This document shows, piece after piece, positions 1 to 5,786 of a DNA stretch of 7,421 nt (positions are counted from its first letter, which is position 1; every line of letters starts with the position of its first letter). The stretch is from an uncultured Lysobacterales bacterium (lineage in GTDB: Bacteria > Pseudomonadota > Gammaproteobacteria > Xanthomonadales > Xanthomonadaceae). A program made the translations under genes and the position numbers. Under the pieces are notes generated by a model. It was not told the origin of the DNA and searched no databases. It saw nothing but the letters and a program-made list of their open reading frames with translations. The stretch covers positions 1 to 7,421 of the forward strand of contig CAMPJI010000103.1 of NCBI GenBank assembly GCA_946886865.1, read 5' to 3'.

Positions 1-910
1 CACCGTGACCGAGGTGCGCGACGCGGTGCGCGGCGGCAGTTCGTTGTCGACCGCGCTGGAACGCCAGCACGGCACGTTCTCGCGGCTGTACGTGAACATG
101 GTGCGCGCCGGCGAGGCGGGCGGCAGCCTGCACGAGACGCTGGCCCGGCTGGCCGACTACCTGGAACGCAGCCGCGCGCTGCAGGGCCGGGTCATCAACG
201 CCTTGATCTACCCGGCGATCCTGCTCGTGATGGTGGGGCTGAGCCTGCTGTTCCTGCTGGGCTACGTGGTGCCGCAGTTCGCGCAGATGTACGAGAGCCT
301 GGATGCCGAGCTGCCGCTGTTCACGCAGATCGTGCTGGGCGTGGGCCTGTTCGTGCGCGACTGGTGGATCGTGCTGGTCGTCGTGCCGGTGCTGGCGCTG
401 TGGTGGATCGACCGCAAGCGTCGCGATCCGGCCTTCCGCGAACGCCTGGACGCCTGGTTGCTGCGGCGGCGCTTTTTCGGGCCGCTGGTGGCCAAGGTCG
501 AGACCGCACGCCTGGCGCGCACGCTGGGCACGCTGGTGCGCAATGGCGTGCCGCTGATGGCGGCGCTGGGTATCGGCCGCAACGTGATGGGCAACCGGCT
601 GCTGGCGGCGGATGTCGCGGCGGCCGCCGAGGAGGTCAAGAACGGCGTCGCGCTGTCCACCGCCCTGGGCCGCGGCAAGCGCTTCCCGCGGCTGGCGCTG
701 CAGATGATCCAGGTCGGCGAAGAGTCCGGCGCGCTCGACACCATGCTGGTGAAGACCGCCGAGACCTTCGACCACGAAACCCAGTTGGCACTGGACCGCA
801 TGCTGGCCGCGCTGGTGCCGCTGGTGACCGTCGTGCTGGCCGGTGTGGTGGGCGTGGTGGTGCTGGCCGTGCTGACCCCGCTGTACGACCTGACCGGCGC
901 GGTGGGGTGA
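1..910 (+). CDS. gspF: Type II secretion inner-membrane platform protein GspF, 5'-truncated by the window edge
   Basis: GspF is the polytopic inner-membrane protein at the centre of the T2SS assembly platform. It contacts the ATPase GspE and GspL and helps feed pseudopilin subunits into the growing pseudopilus. The reading frame is open to the left edge (first full codon at 2), so the GTG at 5 is internal. About 302 residues are visible; the family is about 400, so roughly 100 N-terminal residues lie outside. Numbering from codon 5, the end of the first T2SSF repeat (with AGEAGGSL at 35-42) is followed by a membrane segment at about 68-92 (NALIYPAILLVMVGL) and a second at about 110-136. The second T2SSF repeat runs from about 165 (ETARLARTLGTLVRNGVPL) to VGEESGALD at 237-245, and a last membrane segment lies at about 268-292. 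The duplicated GE motif and three-helix topology are typical of the GspF/PilC family. PilC is excluded by the gspG-gspD genes that follow. gspE is expected immediately upstream, as in xps loci. Confidence 0.95.
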   Translation, partial: TVTEVRDAVRGGSSLSTALERQHGTFSRLYVNMVRAGEAGGSLHETLARLADYLERSRALQGRVINALIYPAILLVMVGLSLLFLLGYVVPQFAQMYESLDAELPLFTQIVLGVGLFVRDWWIVLVVVPVLALWWIDRKRRDPAFRERLDAWLLRRRFFGPLVAKVETARLARTLGTLVRNGVPLMAALGIGRNVMGNRLLAADVAAAAEEVKNGVALSTALGRGKRFPRLALQMIQVGEESGALDTMLVKTAETFDHETQLALDRMLAALVPLVTVVLAGVVGVVVLAVLTPLYDLTGAVG

Positions 911-1034
911 TCGCCCAGCTGAACCGTTCCAGTTGTCCGGTCCCGCCTGAACGCGCCGCGCGCACCCGGGCGGTTCCGCATCTGTCGCCGGCCGGGTACG
1001 GTCGACTTCTTTCCACGCACACGGATGGACTCAC
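911..1034 (+). other. gspF-gspG intergenic region, possible leader or promoter of the pseudopilin genes
   Basis: This 124-base stretch is the only real gap in a block where every other junction is 18 bases or less. No convincing reading frame or Rho-independent terminator is visible. A perfect 6-base inverted repeat, GAACCG (921-926) and CGGTTC (971-976), encloses a 44-base loop. A very weak sigma70-like pair, TTCCGC (974-979) and TACGGT (997-1002) with a 17-base spacer, is also present. Both could be chance. A weak purine-rich GGATGGA (1023-1029) lies five bases before the gspG ATG and is the likely ribosome binding site. A separate expression signal here would make sense because GspG is needed in many more copies than the platform proteins, but that is inference. 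Confidence 0.3.
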
Positions 1035-1481
1035 ATGCGCAACGCCCGCCTCTCCAACCGATCGCTGACCCGCTCGCCGTCGCCTCTGCGGCAGGCCGGC
1101 ATGAGCCTGATCGAGATCATCATCGTGATCGTGCTGATCGGCGCCGTGCTGACCTTCGTCGGCTCGCGCGTGCTGGGCGGCGCCGACCGCGCCAAGGCCA
1201 ACCTCGCCAAGTCGCAGGTGACCACGCTGGCGCAGAAGGTCGAATCCTTCCAGATGGACACCGGGCGCTTTCCCGGCGCGCTCGAGGAACTGGTGACCGA
1301 ACCCGGCGATGCCGCCGGCTGGCTGGGCCCGTACGCCAAGTCCGCCGAACTGCTGGACCCGTGGGGCAACGAGATCGTCTACCGCGCGCCCGGTGAGAGT
1401 GGGCCGTTCGACCTGGTGATCCTGGGCAAGGACGGCCAGGTGGGCGGCAGCAGCTACGACGCCGACATCGCCTACGAGTAA
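1035..1481 (+). CDS. gspG: Major pseudopilin GspG
   Basis: GspG is the main subunit of the periplasmic T2SS pseudopilus, the piston that moves exoproteins through the secretin. The 148-residue product has a basic 22-residue leader ending RQAG, cut by prepilin peptidase before Met23 (G22|MSLIEIIIVIVLIG). Glu27 is the +5 glutamate needed for subunit alignment. Residues 23-42 form the hydrophobic N-helix. After the long helix (about 43-77) come the GspG signatures DPWGNEIVYR (108-117) and the calcium-binding loop region GKDGQVGGSSYDADI (131-145) with its conserved aspartates. Length matches the family (about 140-150). The +1 residue is Met rather than the usual Phe; Xanthomonas XpsG, as I recall it, also has Met there. 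ATG 1035 is chosen over ATG 1025, which is in another frame. Identification is firm: the calcium-loop and DPWG motifs separate it from type IV pilins and minor pseudopilins. Confidence 0.97.
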   Translation: MRNARLSNRSLTRSPSPLRQAGMSLIEIIIVIVLIGAVLTFVGSRVLGGADRAKANLAKSQVTTLAQKVESFQMDTGRFPGALEELVTEPGDAAGWLGPYAKSAELLDPWGNEIVYRAPGESGPFDLVILGKDGQVGGSSYDADIAYE

Positions 1482-1499
1482 GCGCGCGGACCGCCCCCC

Positions 1500-1958
1500 A
1501 TGAAACGCCGCCGCGCCCGCGGGGTGTCGCTGCTGGAGATGCTGCTGGTGGTCGCGCTGATCGCGGCCACCACGCTGCTTGCGGCGGCTGCGCTGGGGGG
1601 CGGCTTCCGCGGCATGCAACTGCGGTCGACGGCCAAGGAGATCGCCGCGCAGCTGCGCTTCACCCGCGCACGCGCGCTGTCGACCGGACAGCCGCAGCGT
1701 TTCGTCATCGACCCGCGTGGCCGGCGCTGGGAGGCGGCCGACAGCCGCGACGGCGAGATTCCCGAGGCGATCGGCGTGACGTTCTACGGTGCGCGCCAAG
1801 TGCAGCCCAGCGCCGACGAGGGCGCGATCGTGTTCTTCGAGGACGGCGGCGCCACCGGCGGCCGGGTGCGGCTCAACGTGGGTGACGCCGCATGGAACAT
1901 CGACGTGGCGTGGCTGACGGGCGAAGTGCGGATGCGGCGCGGGAGTGACGCGCCGTGA
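1500..1958 (+). CDS. gspH: Minor pseudopilin GspH
   Basis: GspH is a minor pseudopilin thought to sit near the tip of the pseudopilus, linking the GspI/J/K tip complex to the GspG fibre. The product is 152 residues with a very short basic leader, MKRRRARG, cut before Val9 (G8|VSLLEMLLVVALIAATTLL). Glu13 is the +5 glutamate. A long helix follows (about 40-62, STAKEIAAQLRFTRARALS), then a beta-rich domain. The pattern around 112-144, FFEDGGATGGRVRL then IDVAWLTGEVRM, matches the GspH/FimT-type C-terminal strands (glycine-rich 'GG', then 'LTG.V'). It starts 18 bases after the gspG stop, preceded only by a weak GGA at 1488-1490, and overlaps gspI by four bases (GTGA). Family and position agree; general FimT-like minor pilins are the only alternative and the context excludes them. 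Confidence 0.93.
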   Translation: MKRRRARGVSLLEMLLVVALIAATTLLAAAALGGGFRGMQLRSTAKEIAAQLRFTRARALSTGQPQRFVIDPRGRRWEAADSRDGEIPEAIGVTFYGARQVQPSADEGAIVFFEDGGATGGRVRLNVGDAAWNIDVAWLTGEVRMRRGSDAP

Positions 1959-2431
1959 GTCCTGCCATCGCCGTCCATCCCGCGCAAAGCCAATCGCGCG
2001 CGCCGCGGCCCCAGTCCGGTTACACCCTCATCGAAGTCATCGTCGCCTTCGCGCTGCTGGCGCTGGCGTTGACGTTGCTGCTGGGCACGCTGTCGGGGGC
2101 CGCGCGTCAGGTCGGCTGGGCCGGTGATGCCGGGCGCGCGGCGCTGCATGCGCAATCGCTGCTCGACCAGCAGGGCATCGGCGAGCCGATCCAGCCGGGC
2201 GAGCGCACCGGCGAGTTCGATGATGGCCGCTACCGCTGGACGCTCGGTGTGACCCCTTGGACCGACCCGGCGCTGCCGCCCGCCGGCCCGCAGCCGGTCG
2301 CCCGCCACAACCGGCTGTACCGGTTGCACCTGGCAGTGGTGTGGGGCGACGGCGGTCCGCGCCAGCGGCTGGACCTGCAGACGCTGCGGCTGGTGCAGGA
2401 CGCCAGCCTTCAGGCCGAGGCGTTCCAGTGA
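1955..2431 (+). CDS. gspI: Minor pseudopilin GspI
   Basis: GspI is the minor pseudopilin that nucleates the GspI-GspJ-GspK tip complex and is thought to start pseudopilus assembly. The 158-residue product has a 22-residue leader ending PQSG, cut before Tyr23 (G22|YTLIEVIVAFALLALALTL), with Glu27 at +5. Downstream, the helix ALHAQSLLDQQGIG (63-76) followed by GERTGEFDDGRYRW (82-95) is the characteristic GspI stretch. The C-terminal strands LYRLHLAVVWGDG (121-133) and LDLQTLRL (139-146) also fit. The start is the GTG at 1955, which overlaps the gspH stop as GTGA and is preceded by GGGAG at 1941-1945. No better in-frame start gives a sensible leader. The stop overlaps the gspJ start in the same GTGA arrangement, implying coupled translation of H, I and J. 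Confidence 0.94.
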   Translation: MSPAIAVHPAQSQSRAPRPQSGYTLIEVIVAFALLALALTLLLGTLSGAARQVGWAGDAGRAALHAQSLLDQQGIGEPIQPGERTGEFDDGRYRWTLGVTPWTDPALPPAGPQPVARHNRLYRLHLAVVWGDGGPRQRLDLQTLRLVQDASLQAEAFQ

Positions 2432-3084
2432 GCCGATGCCCCGTGCCCGCGCGCGCCTCCCGCGGTTTCACCCTGATCGAGGTGCTGCTCGCCACCGTGT
2501 TGCTGGCCGCCGGGCTCGGCATCGCGTTCGCCACGCTGACGGCCGCCACGCGCACGGTGCAGCGGGGCGAGGCGATGGCCGCGCGGGGCGAGCGCGAGCG
2601 CGCGGTGCTCGGCTTCCTGCGCAGCCGGCTGACCGGCACCCGCCCGGTGGCCTTCGCCAGCGATCCCGTCAACGCGTTGCCGCAGCGCTTCATGGGCACG
2701 CCGGGCCGATTGCGCTTCGTCGCCGACCTGCCCGACTACCTCGGCCGCGGCGGACCCTACCTGCACGACTTCACCATCGAGGACGACGGCGAGCACGTGC
2801 GGATGGTGTTGTCGCTGTCGATGGTCCAGGCCGGGCTCACCGTCGAGGAGGACACCCCGGTGCGGCCGGAGGTCCTGGTTGAAGGGCTGCAATCGGCAAG
2901 CTTCCGCTACCGCGCCCTCGACGGCGAAGGCCGCATCGGCCCCTGGCAGGACGCGTGGGAGATGCCCGAACAACTGCCGCTGCTGGTCGAGGTGCGGCTG
3001 GTGGACGCCGACGGCGGCGCCTGGCCGCCGCTGGTCGTGGCGCTGCCGCAGGCCGGGCTCGGGTTCGGTGGGGTGGCGTTCTGA
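2428..3084 (+). CDS. gspJ: Minor pseudopilin GspJ
   Basis: GspJ is a minor pseudopilin of the tip complex with GspI and GspK. The frame is open from further upstream (a GTG-less ATG at 2257), but the GTG at 2428 is chosen. It gives a short basic 13-residue leader (MSRCPVPARASRG) before the canonical Phe14 (G13|FTLIEVLLATVLLAAGLG), puts Glu18 at +5, overlaps the gspI stop as GTGA, and has GAGG at 2417-2420 as ribosome binding site. The product is then 218 residues, normal for the family. Residues 95-117 (LRFVADLPDYLGRGGPYLHD and on) resemble GspJ of xanthomonads. GLQSASFRYR (153-162), Trp173, Trp178 and LPLLVEVRL (183-191) are the usual C-terminal GspJ pattern. It is the only one of the five pseudopilins here with the textbook Phe at +1. 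The stop overlaps the gspK ATG by one base (TGATG). Confidence 0.94.
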   Translation: MSRCPVPARASRGFTLIEVLLATVLLAAGLGIAFATLTAATRTVQRGEAMAARGERERAVLGFLRSRLTGTRPVAFASDPVNALPQRFMGTPGRLRFVADLPDYLGRGGPYLHDFTIEDDGEHVRMVLSLSMVQAGLTVEEDTPVRPEVLVEGLQSASFRYRALDGEGRIGPWQDAWEMPEQLPLLVEVRLVDADGGAWPPLVVALPQAGLGFGGVAF

Positions 3085-3986
3085 TGCGCGCCGTTGGCGA
3101 CCGGTCCGGTGTCCGCGGCGCCGCGTTGCTGCTGGTGCTCTGGCTGATCACCTTGCTGACGGCGCTGGTCGGCGGCTTTGCGCTGGTGGCGCGCATCGAG
3201 GCGTTGCAGGGGCGCGTGCTGGCCAGCGGAACGGCCGCGCAGGCCGCCGCGCGCGCCGGGCTGGAGTACGCACTCACCCGTGTCGACCATGCCGACCCGC
3301 GCCTGCAATGGCGGCCCGACGGCTCGCCGCAGGCCTGGCAGTTCGGCGGCGCCGAGGTCGAGGTCATGCTGGTCGACGAGAACGGCCGGGTCGACCTCAA
3401 CCATGCCGACGTCGCGCTGCTGGACGCGCTGCTGCGCCGAGTCGGCGTGGAGGACGCCGCCCAGGCGCAACGGCTGGCGGGCGCGGTGGTCGACTGGCGC
3501 GATCCCGACCCCCTGACCCAGCCCGCCGGCGGCGGCGAGGATGCCGACTACGCGTCGGCGGGGCTGCCGTACGGCGCCAAGGACGCGGCGTTCGAAAGCG
3601 TCGCCGAACTCGAGCAGGTCATCGGGGTCACCCCGGAGGTGTACGACCGGCTGCGCCCGCACGTCACCGTCTTCAGCGGCCGCGCGCGGCCCGATGCCGC
3701 GTTCGCTTCGGCCGAGGTGCTGGACGCGATGGGGATGGACGGCGCGCAGGTGGTGGAGGCGCGGCGGCAGGTCGATCCGGTGACGGGCCGGCCGCTGGGC
3801 GCGCTGCCGTCGGAAACCGGGCTCGTCGTGGGCAGTCGGAGCGGCACGTATAGTATCCGCAGTCGTGCGCGGCTCGCCGACGGCCGCGAATCGGAACTGC
3901 GGGCCGTCGTGCGCGTAGGTGGCAGTGCGGTGCCGGGGATGGCATACACCGCGCTGCAATGGGAGGAAGGAGCTTCGCCACGATGA
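3084..3986 (+). CDS. gspK: Minor pseudopilin GspK, tip subunit
   Basis: GspK is the large minor pseudopilin that caps the pseudopilus tip. The start is ATG 3084, overlapping the gspJ stop (TGATG); longer readings from 2955 would lie inside gspJ and bury the leader. The 300-residue product has a 12-residue leader ending VRG, cut before Ala13 (G12|AALLLVLWLITLLTAL). Position +5 is Leu17 rather than Glu, as is usual for GspK and consistent with its place at the end of the fibre. Family signatures are DENGRVDLN (98-106), DWRDPD (137-142), GEDADYASAGLPYGAKDAAF (151-170) and ELEQVIGVTPEVYDRLRPHV (175-194), the helical insert and its calcium-site neighbourhood. The last strands carry SGTYSIRSRARL (253-264). 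Length fits (about 280-330). The 3' end contains the strong ribosome binding site for gspL and overlaps its start as ATGA. Confidence 0.96.
   Translation: MRAVGDRSGVRGAALLLVLWLITLLTALVGGFALVARIEALQGRVLASGTAAQAAARAGLEYALTRVDHADPRLQWRPDGSPQAWQFGGAEVEVMLVDENGRVDLNHADVALLDALLRRVGVEDAAQAQRLAGAVVDWRDPDPLTQPAGGGEDADYASAGLPYGAKDAAFESVAELEQVIGVTPEVYDRLRPHVTVFSGRARPDAAFASAEVLDAMGMDGAQVVEARRQVDPVTGRPLGALPSETGLVVGSRSGTYSIRSRARLADGRESELRAVVRVGGSAVPGMAYTALQWEEGASPR
3961..3973 (+). promoter_or_regulatory. Ribosome binding site of gspL
   Basis: The purine run GGGAGGAAGGAG at 3961-3972 contains two Shine-Dalgarno cores, GGAGG and AAGGAG, ending ten bases before ATG 3983. It is the strongest such site in the window and decides the gspL start over the in-frame ATG at 3959, which lies upstream of it. 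It is written into the last codons of gspK. Confidence 0.7.
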
Positions 3987-5185
3987 CACCGTTGAGGGAC
4001 CGCCTTGGGCCGATCGGCGCCCGGCTCCGGCCGGGTGCGGGCGGTACGTTGCGCGCGTTCCTGGCATGGTGGGCGCAGGCGCTCGCGTCATGGTTGCCGG
4101 CCGCCTGGCGCGAGGCGCTGGGCATGGACCGCGGCCGCCTGCTGCTGCATGCCGATGGCGAAGACGTGATGCTGCGCCTGCACCGCGGCGCCGGCATCAC
4201 CGACCTGGGCACGGTGCCCGGCCTGGCGTCCGACGCCGATCTGCCGGGCCTCGCCACGCCCACGTCCGACCCGCTGGCCCGCGTATTGAAGCCGCGCGTG
4301 GCCGAACTGCCGCGCTGGCTGTTCCTGCCCGCCGCGAGCGCCTTGCGTCGCCGCCTCGTGTTGCCGGCGGCCGCGGCGGACCGGTTGCGCGACGTGGTCG
4401 GCTTCGAGATCGACCGCCAGACGCCGTTTGCCCCCGCCGATGTCGCCTTCGACGCACGCGTGCTGGGGCGGCGCGAATCCGATGGCCAACTCGATGTCGA
4501 ACTGGTCGCCGTGCCGCGCAATGCGATCGCGCCGCAGACCGCCGCTCTGGGCCCGCTCGCCGGCACCCTGGCCGGGATCGACGTCGCGGCAGCCGACGGC
4601 GCGCCGCTGGGCGTGAACCTGCTGGCACCGGCCGACCGCCACCGCCACCGCGACCCGTGGCGCACGTGGAACGCGGCCTTGGCCGCCGTCGCCGTGCTCG
4701 CATGCGGGTTGATGCTGTGGCAGGTGTTGCAGAACCGTCGCGCCGCCGCGGATGCGTTCGAGCAGCGGATTGCCGCGCAGGCGCAGGCCGGTCGCCGCGC
4801 CGCGGCCGCCCGCCAGCAGCTCAACAGCCTGGTGGCCGGGCAGGCGTTCCTCGACCGCGCCCGCGCCGAGCGTCCGGTGGCCGTGGAGGTGATCGACGAA
4901 CTCGCCCGTCGCCTGCCCGATGACACCTATCTGGAAAAGCTCTCGATCGAGGGCCAGCGCCTGATGCTGATCGGCCTGAGCAACGAGGCCGCCGCGCTGG
5001 TGGGGCGCCTGCAGGGCAGTGCGCTGTGGCGTTCGCCGGCGCTGGCCGGGGCGCTGCAGCCCGACCCCGCGAGCGGCCGCGACCGCTTCACCCTGACCGC
5101 CGAGCTCGTGCCGTCCACGCCCGCGCCGGCGTCTGCCGCGCCGCGCCCGACCCCGGAGGCCGCCGATGCCGACGCGTCCCGCTGA
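3983..5185 (+). CDS. gspL: Type II secretion platform protein GspL (XpsL-type, actin-like plus PilN-like domains)
   Basis: GspL links the cytoplasmic ATPase GspE to the inner-membrane platform and binds GspM. ATG 3983 overlaps the gspK stop (ATGA) and has a strong ribosome binding site, giving 400 residues. Residues 1-47 are a basic and aromatic stretch (TLRAFLAWWAQALASWLPAA at 22-41), possibly an amphipathic helix. Residues 50-215 form a shortened cytoplasmic domain with the strand GRLLLHADGEDVMLRLHRG and the GspL/PilM-like element LRDVVGFEIDRQTPFAPADV (135-154). A single membrane helix lies at about 230-248 (NAALAAVAVLACGLMLWQVL). A basic, probably coiled-coil region follows (about 250-285), then a PilN-like periplasmic domain (about 297-376: VEVIDELARRLPDDTYLEKL, then FTLTAELV). 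The tail (377-400) is Pro/Ala-rich. It fits the Xanthomonas XpsL/PilN-domain group better than classical PulL. The 3' end overlaps gspM by 20 bases. Confidence 0.92.
   Translation: MTPLRDRLGPIGARLRPGAGGTLRAFLAWWAQALASWLPAAWREALGMDRGRLLLHADGEDVMLRLHRGAGITDLGTVPGLASDADLPGLATPTSDPLARVLKPRVAELPRWLFLPAASALRRRLVLPAAAADRLRDVVGFEIDRQTPFAPADVAFDARVLGRRESDGQLDVELVAVPRNAIAPQTAALGPLAGTLAGIDVAAADGAPLGVNLLAPADRHRHRDPWRTWNAALAAVAVLACGLMLWQVLQNRRAAADAFEQRIAAQAQAGRRAAAARQQLNSLVAGQAFLDRARAERPVAVEVIDELARRLPDDTYLEKLSIEGQRLMLIGLSNEAAALVGRLQGSALWRSPALAGALQPDPASGRDRFTLTAELVPSTPAPASAAPRPTPEAADADASR
5155..5159 (+). promoter_or_regulatory. Ribosome binding site of gspM
   Basis: GGAGG, six bases before ATG 5166, lies inside the end of gspL. 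It supports this start, which overlaps gspL by 20 bases. The same GGAGG-plus-six spacing recurs before gspN. Confidence 0.65.
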
Positions 5186-5786
5186 TCGCGACCGCTGGCT
5201 GGCGCTCGGGCTGCTGCTGCTCGCGCTGGCGCTCGCGTACGCGGTGCTGGTGCACCCGTGGTGGACGGTGCCGATGCTGGATGCCGAGCAGCGCATCGAA
5301 TCGCTGCAGCAGCGCGAGCTTCGCCTGCGCATGCAGGTGCAGCAGGCACCGCAGGTGCAGCAGCGGCTGGCTGAACTGCAGACGCGGCAGGGCCAGGACG
5401 CGGGCTTCCTGCCCGAGTCCAATGCCGAACTGGCCACGGCCGCCCTGATCCAGCGTCTGGAGACGGTGGTGTCGATGGCCAGCCCGGGCAACCGCAGCTG
5501 CGCCATCACCAACCGCTCGCCGCTGCAGGCCGCCACCCGCGAACCGTTCACCCGGGTCACCGTGCAGGTGCGCATGCGCTGCGGCAACGGCGAACTGGCC
5601 TCGGTGCTGCATGCGCTGGAAGGCGGTGCCCCCCGGGTGTTCGTCGACAACCTCAACGTGCTGGTGCAGCGCATGTATTTCGCGCCCGGCACCGGCGCCC
5701 CGCGTGGCGACGGCGGCCTGGAGGTGACCTTCGACCTGTACGGCTACCTGCGCCCGGCGGCAGCGGAGGCGACCGGTGCGGATTGA
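5166..5786 (+). CDS. gspM: Type II secretion platform protein GspM (subtype b, XpsM-like)
   Basis: GspM is a bitopic inner-membrane protein that stabilises GspL and, in Xanthomonas, forms a complex with XpsL and XpsN. The 206-residue product has a short basic N-terminus, one membrane helix at about 11-31 (WLALGLLLLALALAYAVLV), a glutamine-rich coiled coil (about 38-76, EQRIESLQQRELRLRMQVQQ), then a compact alpha/beta periplasmic domain (about 80-195). That domain has the element FLPESNAELATAALIQRLE (81-99) typical of the short 'subtype b' GspM group. The strands TRVTVQVRMRCGNGELASVL (129-148) and LEVTFDLYGYL (185-195) suit a ferredoxin-like fold. Cys112 and Cys139 are the only cysteines, both in the periplasmic part. 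ATG 5166 is supported by GGAGG at 5155-5159. It overlaps gspL by 20 bases and gspN by 11. Sequence in this family is weakly conserved, so position and architecture carry much of the call. Confidence 0.9.
   Translation: MPTRPADRDRWLALGLLLLALALAYAVLVHPWWTVPMLDAEQRIESLQQRELRLRMQVQQAPQVQQRLAELQTRQGQDAGFLPESNAELATAALIQRLETVVSMASPGNRSCAITNRSPLQAATREPFTRVTVQVRMRCGNGELASVLHALEGGAPRVFVDNLNVLVQRMYFAPGTGAPRGDGGLEVTFDLYGYLRPAAAEATGAD
5765..5769 (+). promoter_or_regulatory. Ribosome binding site of gspN
   Basis: GGAGG, six bases before GTG 5776, lies inside the end of gspM. It decides the GTG start of gspN, which has no nearby in-frame ATG before the membrane helix. The 14-base start context matches that of gspM at 11 positions. 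Confidence 0.6.

Noticed and set aside
911..1034. Rho-independent terminator or attenuator between gspF and gspG
   Set aside because: Inverted repeats are short (6 bases with a 44-base loop; GCGG/CCGC at 970-979 with a 2-base loop) and no T-run follows a stable stem.
364..1068. Plus-strand open frame spanning the end of gspF, the gap and the start of gspG
   Set aside because: Arg/Gly-rich out-of-frame reading of gspF with no domain; it overlaps two genes with solid motifs. Considered as a possible gene filling the F-G gap and dropped.
1025..1396. ATG at 1025 as an upstream start in another frame before gspG
   Set aside because: It leads to an Arg-rich shadow protein within gspG. ATG 1035 gives the correct pseudopilin leader.
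2257..2427. Longer N-terminus for gspJ starting at 2257
   Set aside because: It would overlap gspI by 175 bases and place about 70 residues before the prepilin cleavage site. GTG 2428 gives a normal 13-residue leader.
2955..3083. Longer N-terminus for gspK starting at 2955
   Set aside because: It lies inside gspJ and would bury the pseudopilin leader; ATG 3084 overlaps the gspJ stop and gives a 12-residue leader.
3959..3982. ATG 3959 as start of gspL
   Set aside because: It lies upstream of the strong Shine-Dalgarno site (3961-3972), which would then be inside the gene. ATG 3983 is correctly spaced and overlaps the gspK stop.
2879..4923. Plus-strand out-of-frame readings across gspK and gspL (2879-3853 and 3919-4923)
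   Set aside because: Almost entirely Arg, Ala, Gly and Pro, typical of shifted frames in high-GC genes; gspK and gspL explain the DNA.
2907..4927. Long minus-strand open frames opposite gspJ, gspK and gspL (for example 2907-4091 and 3673-4926)
   Set aside because: Antisense to genes with clear family motifs; sequences look like reverse-frame translation of GC-rich DNA.
4088..5692. 534-codon open frame on the minus strand across gspL and gspM
   Set aside because: It is antisense to two well-supported genes, low-complexity (Arg/Gly/Gln-rich) with no recognisable domain, and explained by few stop codons in high-GC third positions of the real genes.
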